NCBI GenBank assembly: GCA_031282605.1
Contig: JAITDK010000097.1
Coordinates: 1-11,869 of the forward strand
DNA from: Oscillospiraceae bacterium
Lineage (GTDB): Bacteria > Bacillota > Clostridia > Christensenellales > Aristaeellaceae
Length of the DNA stretch: 11,869 nucleotides
Direction of reading: 5' to 3'
Program-made: the position numbers and the translations under genes
Notes under the pieces: model-generated
What the model saw: only the letters and a program-made list of their open reading frames with translations
Told to the model about the DNA's origin: nothing
The model's database searches: none
Shown: piece by piece, positions 6,795-11,869 of the stretch
Layout: every line of letters begins with the position of its first letter
Position numbering within the stretch: the stretch's first letter is position 1

Positions 6795-7630
6795 CGTACG
6801 ATCCCAGGCATCGTTCGGCGCCCTGTTCGCGCTGCGTCTGCCCGCTTAAAGAGAAGCGGCGCGAAACGCCGCGCAGCGATGTTGACGCGCGCATGATGCA
6901 TTGGGTGCCGGACGAAGCCGAATCGCCTATTGAGGCCCGATGGATTAAAGTGCGCAATCGTCGCAGGGAAGCGGAGATGCTGGTGTGGTATGACCGCTGT
7001 CGGCGTATTCGTATAACCCTGCGCAAGACGGGTTCTCCTATGGGCGAACCGAGCTGCATGAATTGCCCGTCGCGGAGCTGGGCTTTTCAGCGCGGCGAGC
7101 CTGCGTGCGGCGACAGCGAGGGAATGGACTATTCCCCCGCCGCCGCCGAAGACTCGCGCCACATAGTTGACGAAAACCCGCGCCGCACCGCCGCCGAAGA
7201 CTCGCGCCACATAGTTGACGAAAACCCGCGCCGCGCCGCCGACGAAAGCCCACGCCGCATAGTTGACGAAAGCCCGCGCCGCGCTGCCGACGAAGGCCTA
7301 CGCCGCATAGTTGACGAAAGCCCACGCCGCGCCGCCGACGAAAACCCGCGCCGCACCGCCGACGAAAGCGTCCGCTATACCGTTAGCGAAAGCCCGCGCC
7401 ATGCCATTGGTGAAAGCCCACGCCATATAATTGATGAAAACTCCACTCGCGTTTCCAGTGAAAGTCCCTCCCTATCTCGCCGATTAACCCCCTCTGCCGC
7501 TGCTGCGGCGTCTCACCCTGAGGAGACGATAAGGGAGGCACTGCGTAAGCCGTATCTTCGACCATCCACTCACCCGTTCGTCTCATCCCCACGCCTCGTC
7601 GCCACCAAACCTTCGTCATTTCCTAAGTGA
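6791..7630 (+). CDS. Cysteine-containing protein with charged octapeptide repeats
   Basis: I do not recognise this 279-residue protein. Its start overlaps the stop of the GLUG gene (ATGA), so the two are probably translationally coupled; no strong ribosome site of its own is seen. Residues 1-110 look like a compact domain with Cys-x-x-Cys-x-Cys at 12-17, CMNC at 89-92 and further cysteines, which could bind metal or cross-link. Residues 123-226 are 13 units of eight residues, roughly R-R/H-x-A/V-D-E-S/N-P. The end (from about 227) is encoded by a dispersed DNA repeat and may not be functional. It has no signal peptide and no membrane helix. Charged, arginine-rich repeats occur in some spore coat proteins, which would fit its operon, but that is inference. 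The N-terminal domain and the coupling make it a credible gene. Confidence 0.7.
   Translation: MTYDPRHRSAPCSRCVCPLKEKRRETPRSDVDARMMHWVPDEAESPIEARWIKVRNRRREAEMLVWYDRCRRIRITLRKTGSPMGEPSCMNCPSRSWAFQRGEPACGDSEGMDYSPAAAEDSRHIVDENPRRTAAEDSRHIVDENPRRAADESPRRIVDESPRRAADEGLRRIVDESPRRAADENPRRTADESVRYTVSESPRHAIGESPRHIIDENSTRVSSESPSLSRRLTPSAAAAASHPEETIREALRKPYLRPSTHPFVSSPRLVATKPSSFPK
7157..7468 (+). repeat. Coding tandem repeat, 24-bp units within 48-bp units
   Basis: Thirteen 24-bp units encode the octapeptides. The first eight form four nearly identical 48-bp units (7157-7348) in which an I/V-V-D-E unit alternates with an A/T-A-D/A-E unit. The last five units are more diverged. The pattern suggests recent duplication of 48-bp blocks at the 5' side, and the frame is kept throughout. 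Confidence 0.9.
7469..7536 (+). repeat. Small GC-rich dispersed element inside the coding end
   Basis: Starts TCCCTATC and ends GATAAGGGA, near-complementary ends. The interior matches the copy at 7672-7737 (CGCCG, AACC, CCTCTG, CGGCG). It encodes residues about 227-249 of the upstream gene, so that end of the protein is probably derived from an inserted element. Confidence 0.65.
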
Positions 7631-7671
7631 AAACACGGTCGAAACCGTCCCCCCTCATTATCCCCTATCGT

Positions 7672-7737
7672 CCCCTATCTCGCCGGGGAACCGCCTCTGT
7701 CGCCGCGGCGACATTCCCCCCGAGGGAGCGATAGGGG
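7672..7737 (+). repeat. Small GC-rich dispersed element, complete copy
   Basis: Perfect 8-bp inverted ends CCCCTATC (7672-7679) and GATAGGGG (7730-7737) enclose a GC-rich, partly self-complementary interior with the shared core GGGGAACC-GCCTCTG. A second TCCCCTATC lies just upstream at 7661-7669. No coding capacity. It resembles a miniature inverted-repeat element. Confidence 0.7.
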
Positions 7738-7741
7738 ACTC

Positions 7742-7930
7742 CCTTACCCCAAGGCTCCGAAAGGTGTACAGAATGCACAAACGCCTTGTGGAAGGACGGA
7801 TTACCCGGTTCCTAAGCGGATGAGAGAGCCTGAAAATCAGCGTTCGTTAACGAACGCCCTTGTCTCTCTTACCCGCTTCGCACTCAGCTTTTGTGCACTA
7901 TTTCGGGTAAAATGGGTTTTGGGGCAAGGG
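7742..7930. repeat. Nested 190-bp imperfect inverted repeat
   Basis: Between the two convergent operons, successive arms pair in order: CCCTTACCCCAA (7742-7753) with TTGGGGCAAGGG (7919-7930), TGCACAAA with TTTGTGCA, AAGCGGATGAGAGAG (7814-7828) with CTCTCTTACCCGCTT, and a perfect 18-bp central palindrome GCGTTCGTTAACGAACGC (7840-7857). No gene is present in 7631-7989. The structure could be a two-way terminator, a protein-binding site or a remnant of a mobile element. Confidence 0.75.
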
Positions 7931-7936
7931 TAGCTT

Positions 7937-7983
7937 AGGGGGAGATGCCGCCGTCGCGGCAGAGAGGGCGGTTCCCCGCCCCC
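7937..7983 (-). repeat. Small GC-rich dispersed element, inverted copy
   Basis: On the minus strand it reads GGGGAACC, GCCCTCTCTGCCGCG and CATCTCCCCCTA, matching the copy at 7672-7737 in the opposite orientation. The pair therefore extends the nested inverted repeat outward on both sides. Confidence 0.65.
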
Positions 7984-7989
7984 AACGCC

Positions 7990-8358
7990 CTAACTCGCCT
8001 CCGCTTCTCCGTCAACCGTTTCTCCGTCAACCACTTCTCCGTTAACCTCGCCGCCGCATTGCTCATTCCCGGCGGTGTGGTTTTTCTTTAGCCGCCATAC
8101 CGCCGCTTCCACGTCGGCTTCACCGGCGTCGATCTTTTCCGACTTCGCCCATTCCAACACCTGTGCTAGCTTTGCCTGGCCGTTGCCCGACCCGAACACT
8201 TGCTCGGCCGCGTCGACGAAGGTATCCATCGCGGCGTTCAGCGCCTCGCGCTGCTCAAGCGTAGTGTGCGCCTTGATCCACGGTTTCACCAACCCGATCG
8301 CCACAAAACAGCATACCAGCAACAGCGTCTCAATTATCGTTGATAGGTTAAGCTCCAT
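7990..8358 (-). CDS. Phage holin, LL-H type
   Basis: This 122-residue protein has one N-terminal membrane helix (about residues 6-23), then a soluble helical region with the pattern seen in LL-H-type holins: AAMDTFVDAAEQVFG, GQAKLAQVLEWAK and a final AAVWRLKKN. Holins gather in the cell membrane and open it so that the endolysin reaches the wall. The last 20 or so residues are a short acidic repeat built on V-(N/D)-G-E. The start at 8358 places the helix at the N-terminus; GAAGGA lies 12 bases upstream, a long spacing. It follows the endolysin gene by 23 bases in the same direction, as expected for a lysis cassette. Confidence 0.83.
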   Translation of the reverse strand: MELNLSTIIETLLLVCCFVAIGLVKPWIKAHTTLEQREALNAAMDTFVDAAEQVFGSGNGQAKLAQVLEWAKSEKIDAGEADVEAAVWRLKKNHTAGNEQCGGEVNGEVVDGETVDGEAEAS

Positions 8359-8381
8359 CCCCCCGCCACATCCTTCGCTTT

Positions 8382-9146
8382 TTAGCCTTTTAAACTCGGC
8401 GAACGGTTCAGTTCCCCTATCGCCGTCAGATACTGCGTGGACACCCATCCCTCTATTGCGCTGAATCGTGTGCGTATCCAATCCCCTTGCGACTGGATAA
8501 CCTCAATCAGCGTGCCGTTGGGGATGGTTCCCAGTTTCATGCCGTTCGTTGACGGATTCTTGCGGATATTGAGCGCGGAGCCGCTGGTCGCCACTCTTGC
8601 TATGCTCATTACCGCATCCCCTTCGCCGGGCTTGACCGACGCCTCCGCGGACGATCCGCCGTCCGTCAGCGGAATCGAACCGCCGCCGCTCGCCTTATCG
8701 TAAGCGACGCACTTCAGCCACGCGACGTGCGTCCACGCGTTCTTCAGCGTCGAGGGATAGACCCCGCTCCTCGAGGCCGACGCGTGCACTATCACCTGAT
8801 CCGCCGCCCAGCTGGCCTGCCTGCCGACATATACCCCTACATGCCCATAGTCGCCGTCCGGCCACTTTGACGTCGGCGCGTCGCATATATAAACGAGCGC
8901 GCCTGGTATCAGCTTGTTTTGCCGCTGCGCTTCCTGCAATGTCCACGTCGCCTGCATCGACGTCTTCCACGCGCTGTTGCTTCCCTTGGGTATATCGTCC
9001 CTGCGGCCGCCCAATTCCTGGACGCACCACCCGACCAGATTAATGCAGTCGGTGCCTTTTTCCGAACGTCCGCCCAGCACGTATGGAATCGCCGGCGTGC
9101 GCACCTTTTCGGCGGCCTTCGCCGCCAGATCTTTCGCCATAATCAT
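8382..9146 (-). CDS. NlpC/P60-type endolysin with SH3b domain
   Basis: This 254-residue peptidoglycan hydrolase should cut the host wall at the end of phage infection. The N-terminal domain (about 8-148) has the NlpC/P60 layout: the nucleophile Cys34 in GTDCINLVGW, His102 in YGHVGVYVG, and His121 in VIVHAS as a likely third residue. A Gly/Ser-rich linker (about 150-178) leads to a bacterial SH3 domain (about 180-243; LNIRKNPS, GWVSTQYL), which binds the wall. There is no signal peptide, so release depends on the holin next to it. AGAGGTG lies 7 bases before the ATG at 9146. The exact bond cleaved cannot be told from sequence. Confidence 0.92.
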   Translation of the reverse strand: MIMAKDLAAKAAEKVRTPAIPYVLGGRSEKGTDCINLVGWCVQELGGRRDDIPKGSNSAWKTSMQATWTLQEAQRQNKLIPGALVYICDAPTSKWPDGDYGHVGVYVGRQASWAADQVIVHASASRSGVYPSTLKNAWTHVAWLKCVAYDKASGGGSIPLTDGGSSAEASVKPGEGDAVMSIARVATSGSALNIRKNPSTNGMKLGTIPNGTLIEVIQSQGDWIRTRFSAIEGWVSTQYLTAIGELNRSPSLKG

Positions 9147-9200
9147 CTATGAGCACCTCTTTCATTCGTGTTGTACCCACCCGCCCTCCCATATAATATT

Positions 9201-9249
9201 TATGTCGACTCATACTGTTCATGCCGGTTTTTAGCATTATATGTCGACT
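9201..9249. repeat. Paired 10-bp direct repeat upstream of the endolysin gene
   Basis: TATGTCGACT occurs at 9201-9210 and again at 9240-9249, 39 bases apart start to start, each containing the palindrome GTCGAC. The second is followed by a short hairpin with GAGTCGA (9254-9260). They fill most of the gap between the adhesin and endolysin genes. An operator role is possible but unsupported. Confidence 0.5.
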
Positions 9250-9260
9250 TGCCGAGTCGA

Positions 9261-10028
9261 TTACATCCTGACGCGGATCATGCATACCCCTGGCGCGGCT
9301 TCCGGAGCGAATCCCACCGCGCTCGACGTCCCGTCGAATACGCGCTGCGGCAATCCCCCCATCGCGCCCGCGCCGAATCCCTCATAATCCGCCTCGACCG
9401 GATTGACATCCAACTGCCCCGATCCCGCGCTCAACCGCCAATTCATGCTTGCGCCCGGCCTTATCCCCGGCAGGATTACGCATCCACCGCCGCCTCGCCC
9501 CGGTACGCTTATCGAGGTATTCACCGGCGCGGTTGCCCCGCCGCCGACCCCGCACGGATACCCCTCGTCCCCGTACAACCTGTATTCGCCCGTGAAGCCG
9601 ATCCCCGGCTGCGGCGCGGCGTTCCCCGCCGACGCGTTCCCGCCCGGAGCTGCCGTGATCACGATCCCCTGCCTCAATAATATAGACGACGCCTGCGCTG
9701 TGCCGCCGATCACCACGTCGTGCGCGCCCGCGTCCAGCACCTGCGCGAGTGACTCGACCGGGAACCCACTCCCGCCGCCGGGTCGCGCCCGGTACCACAC
9801 ATAAGCGTTCTCGTTCGCCGCCGCGCCGCGACCGCCGCCTCCGACCAGGTACACGTCGACCAGATAGGGCGCGTCCGCAGCCAACACGCCGCCGCCCGTC
9901 AATATGAATTCGCAATACCACAGGCCGTTGTATTCGATCGCGCGCTTCACGTGCGATCCCGTATAACTGATGCCCGGCCAGCCCAACGCCATCGCGCCGC
10001 CGCCGAACACCTTTACCGTCGAAGCCAT
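9261..10028 (-). CDS. Glycine-rich phage tail adhesin-like protein, second paralogue
   Basis: This 255-residue protein is a diverged relative of the product of 10224-10931. Both have W-P-x-x-x-x-T-G near the N-terminus, then K-R and (Y)-(D/N)-G-(I/L)-W-Y-x-E, a strand-rich first domain, glycine-rich stretches and a shared YRLYGD. Proteins of this kind are common near tail fibre genes and are thought to form tail-tip or receptor-binding structures with glycine-rich turns. The start at 10028 is chosen because GAGGTGGG lies just upstream (10033-10040). The frame stays open to 10220, but that extension is cysteine-rich, has no match in the paralogue and no ribosome site. No enzymatic motif is seen. 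Confidence 0.75.
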   Translation of the reverse strand: MASTVKVFGGGAMALGWPGISYTGSHVKRAIEYNGLWYCEFILTGGGVLAADAPYLVDVYLVGGGGRGAAANENAYVWYRARPGGGSGFPVESLAQVLDAGAHDVVIGGTAQASSILLRQGIVITAAPGGNASAGNAAPQPGIGFTGEYRLYGDEGYPCGVGGGATAPVNTSISVPGRGGGGCVILPGIRPGASMNWRLSAGSGQLDVNPVEADYEGFGAGAMGGLPQRVFDGTSSAVGFAPEAAPGVCMIRVRM

Positions 10029-10136
10029 TAATCCCACCTCACGCAAGAAAGAATCCCGCAAGGAATCGCTATCGTTTGACGTTTCGCATACGCCGCAGTA
10101 TGCCGTAGTATGATCGTATACAAAGGAGATTGTTGA

Positions 10137-10229
10137 ATGAAAACCGCGGCAATGGCCGTTCGTTTTGTCTATCCCACGGCGACAGGGGGAGGTCTCCATC
10201 GCCGCTCGCACGCCGCTCAAGGATCATAG
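10137..10229 (+). CDS. Possible 30-residue small ORF, opposite strand
   Basis: A well-placed AAAGGAGAT (10122-10130) precedes an ATG at 10137 and a short frame (MKTAAMAVRF...) that ends at 10229, overlapping the end of the minus-strand adhesin gene by 6 bases. It is the only plus-strand gene-like signal in the phage region. TATGAT (10109-10114) could be a -10 but would leave almost no leader, and GCATAC/GTATGC inverted repeats lie near 10086-10104. The product resembles nothing I know. It may be a small regulator, the broken start of a lost gene, or chance. Confidence 0.3.
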   Translation: MKTAAMAVRFVYPTATGGGLHRRSHAAQGS

Positions 10230-10931
10230 CGCCACCCTAAACAGCGCCATCCCAACCACGCCAGAACCCGGCGCGGCCAGCGCGCCTATGTTACCGGTTA
10301 AGTAACTCGTAATTCCGCCGCCATTGCCGCCCGCGCCCACACCGATCGCGCCGGGCAGGACCGACGCGCTTGACGAACTGCCGCCGAATACCGTTCGGGA
10401 CGCGCTTACAGGCAGAAATGTACATCCGCTCGCGCCGGAGCCAGGCGTGATCGCGCCCGGCGAGCCTTTCGCGCCCGCTTGACCATACTCGGCATTCGCG
10501 TCGCCATACAGGCGGTATGGTGTGCCGGACGCGACTCCGCCCGTCGGTGTAGTCACGCTAACGCTCGTCGCGCCGCCGGTTATCTTCGTTATCGTCGAGG
10601 ATATCACTATCGTGTAATCCCCGGGCGCCAGCTCGACTCCGGTCTGCGTGAACGGCGCGCCCGCGCCACCGCCCGCTCCGGGATTGGAGCTTGATCCCGC
10701 CGCACCCGTCTCGCCCGGCGAGATAAGATAGAAGTCCGCCGTCAACCCCGGCTCGCCTACCGTGAACGTCGTCCCCGCCGTCGCGTCCCAGCACGCGTAT
10801 TCGGCATACCAGATCCCGTCGTATTGCGCGGCGCGCCGCTTTATCGCCGTGCCCGTCCACACCACGTCCGGCCAAACCAACCTATCCAACGCAGCCTGGC
10901 AATAGTACACAGGCGTCGCCTGAATGCCCAA
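10224..10931 (-). CDS. Glycine-rich phage tail adhesin-like protein, first paralogue
   Basis: This 235-residue protein is related to the product of 9261-10028 and shares its N-terminal WP...TG, KR and YDGIWYAEY pattern and the central YRLYGD. The rest is rich in Gly, Ser, Ala and Thr with likely beta strands, as in glycine-rich tail-tip proteins. The start is a TTG at 10931: an in-frame stop lies directly upstream, GAAGGGGG stands 7 bases before the TTG, and the N-terminus then aligns with the paralogue. It begins 24 bases after the stop of the upstream coiled-coil gene, which suggests one operon. Role: probably part of the host-recognition apparatus (inference). Confidence 0.73.
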   Translation of the reverse strand: MGIQATPVYYCQAALDRLVWPDVVWTGTAIKRRAAQYDGIWYAEYACWDATAGTTFTVGEPGLTADFYLISPGETGAAGSSSNPGAGGGAGAPFTQTGVELAPGDYTIVISSTITKITGGATSVSVTTPTGGVASGTPYRLYGDANAEYGQAGAKGSPGAITPGSGASGCTFLPVSASRTVFGGSSSSASVLPGAIGVGAGGNGGGITSYLTGNIGALAAPGSGVVGMALFRVAL

Positions 10932-10938
10932 TCACAAG

Positions 10939-10946
10939 CCCCCTTC
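10939..10946 (-). promoter_or_regulatory. Ribosome binding site supporting a TTG start
   Basis: On the minus strand GAAGGGGG is followed after 7 bases by TTG at 10931, immediately preceded in frame by a TGA stop. No ATG is available nearby. Confidence 0.7.
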
Positions 10947-10955
10947 GCGTCAGTT

Positions 10956-11869
10956 TTACGATAGTATTAATATCTGTAACGGGAGCGGCTCTTCAGGCGT
11001 GTCTCCCGATATGGATATGGTCAAGCCGCCATCCCACTGCGCGGATACTCGAGGCTGCGCCGCCGCGAACATGGCGTACTCATCCGCGCTCGCGCCAGGG
11101 GCCAGGCACAGCAGCCCCGTCGAGTTTATATGAACGCTCTCGATGATCACATCCGCCGCGCCGTCCTCCCACTCTTCCGGAGCGATAGTGACGGCTAATA
11201 CGATGGGCGGCGCCGCGTAGTCGACGCCCAGTTCCGCCGCCGTGACCATCATCTGCGAGCTCTTGAGGACGCCGTCGGCCTGCCGCACCTGTTCGAACGT
11301 CTGGCTTATTTCGTCGACCGTCTGCTCCATCGCGGACAGCTCGCCGTTTATATCCAGGAGCGTCTGTTCAAGAGAGTCTATCGATTCGTTCAACTCGTTC
11401 ACCCGGGAGTCGATCTGTCCCGCGATTTCCTCCAGTTGTTCGAACGCGGCGGCGTCCTCCGTCAGGCGTACCCACGCCGATGCCTGGGACGGATCACCGC
11501 CGACGCACATATATACGCCGCCGTCAACCGTTATCGCCTGGTCGCCTATCGAGGCCTCCGTCAGCGCGGTCAAGCCCGCTTCGTCAGGCGCGTCGAATAT
11601 CGCGTGCCCGCCGTCGCCTATCCCGCTGGTATCGGGCAGCGACAGCACCAGCTTCATGCCGTCCGGTTCCTGCACGAATGCGGCGGCGGGTCTCGCGTTG
11701 GGCGGCAGCAGCGCTATCCGCGCGCTGATACCGCCGAACGCGTTCGCAAACGCCAGCACCGCCGACACCCAATCCGGCTTGGGCGGTTCGGCGCCTTCAT
11801 ACGATCCCGGCGACACCCAGCCGATCACCGACCACTGCGCTCGCCGTTCGCCCGTGCCGCCCGTCTCGC
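10956..11869 (-). CDS. Phage tail-fibre or baseplate-like protein with coiled coil (5' end outside window)
   Basis: The frame stays open to the window edge, so the start is missing; a GTG at 11828 is not needed as a start. About 303 residues are visible. Counting from that GTG, residues 90-122 include AITVDGGVYMCVGG, a pattern I associate with clostridial phage tail proteins. Residues about 130-182 are a long coiled coil with regular hydrophobic spacing, as in trimeric fibre stalks. The C-terminal 95 residues look beta-rich and may be the tip. Position directly before two adhesin-like genes and the lysis cassette supports a receptor-binding or baseplate role. I cannot name the family. Confidence 0.72.
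   Translation of the reverse strand, partial: ETGGTGERRAQWSVIGWVSPGSYEGAEPPKPDWVSAVLAFANAFGGISARIALLPPNARPAAAFVQEPDGMKLVLSLPDTSGIGDGGHAIFDAPDEAGLTALTEASIGDQAITVDGGVYMCVGGDPSQASAWVRLTEDAAAFEQLEEIAGQIDSRVNELNESIDSLEQTLLDINGELSAMEQTVDEISQTFEQVRQADGVLKSSQMMVTAAELGVDYAAPPIVLAVTIAPEEWEDGAADVIIESVHINSTGLLCLAPGASADEYAMFAAAQPRVSAQWDGGLTISISGDTPEEPLPLQILILS

Larger units (their letters stand above)
7990..11869 (-). mobile_element. Distal end of a prophage late operon
   Basis: Five minus-strand genes in the order tail-fibre-like protein, two glycine-rich adhesin-like proteins, endolysin, holin match the 3' end of the late operon of tailed phages of Gram-positive hosts. The three tail genes lie close together, and the lysis pair is separated by 23 bases. 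The operon continues upstream beyond the window. I see no integrase, attachment site or target duplication, so 7990 is the end of the last phage gene and not a proven boundary. A phage-derived tailocin is possible. Confidence 0.7.

Noticed and set aside
7157..7468. CRISPR-like array
   Set aside because: Units are contiguous 24/48-bp coding repeats without unique spacers.
7038..7619. Long minus-strand open frames opposite the octapeptide repeat
   Set aside because: GC-rich repeats keep several frames open. No ribosome site or recognisable domain is seen there, while the plus-strand frame is coupled to an upstream gene and has a distinct N-terminal domain.
9171..9197. Plus-strand promoter TTGTAC-N15-TATAAT
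   Set aside because: Poor -35, short spacer, and no plus-strand gene downstream. The minus-strand TATAAT at 9236-9241 also lacks a -35.
10029..10220. N-terminal extension of the second glycine-rich gene
   Set aside because: A good ribosome site supports the start at 10028, and the extension is absent from the paralogue and has odd, cysteine-rich composition.

Overview
The window looks like chromosome of an endospore-forming, GC-rich member of the Bacillota, most likely a clostridial lineage. The support is a full-length SpoIVA, a T-box leader, consensus SigA and SigE-type promoters, strong AGGAGG-type ribosome sites, and GC content that looks near 58-60% by eye (not computed). I cannot name the genus.

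Layout. (1) 1-2563: a monocistronic sodium:solute symporter gene (687-2222) with its own SigA promoter (328-356) and a T-box leader ending in an intrinsic terminator. The specifier most probably reads UAC (tyrosine). Two copies of a 240-280 bp multi-hairpin element in opposite orientation enclose this unit. (2) 2694-4343: spoIVA, encoding the spore-coat scaffold ATPase, with a SigE-type promoter and a strong terminator. (3) 4440-7630: a two-gene operon behind a second SigE-type promoter with the same ATA-N16-CATA geometry. It encodes a 764-residue GLUG-repeat/CnaB-like protein without a signal peptide and, through an ATGA overlap, a cysteine-containing protein with charged 8-residue repeats. 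I do not recognise either by name; the promoter and position make them candidate mother-cell (spore coat or outer layer) proteins. (4) 7631-7989: no gene, but a large nested inverted-repeat structure flanked by two opposed copies of a small GC-rich dispersed element; further copies lie at 4399-4428 and inside the end of the preceding gene. (5) 7990-11869, minus strand: the distal end of a prophage late operon, in transcription order a tail-fibre-like coiled-coil protein (running off the window), two paralogous glycine-rich adhesin-like proteins, an NlpC/P60-SH3b endolysin and an LL-H-type holin.

How the parts work together. The symporter responds to uncharged tRNA and probably imports tyrosine or a related compound. 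spoIVA and the GLUG operon are plausibly co-expressed in the mother cell under SigE. The phage genes form a host-recognition and lysis module that meets the sporulation region tail to tail. The most unusual items are the GLUG/repeat-protein operon with its spoIVA-like promoter, the hairpin-rich inverted repeats around the T-box-symporter unit, and the nested palindrome at the prophage edge.
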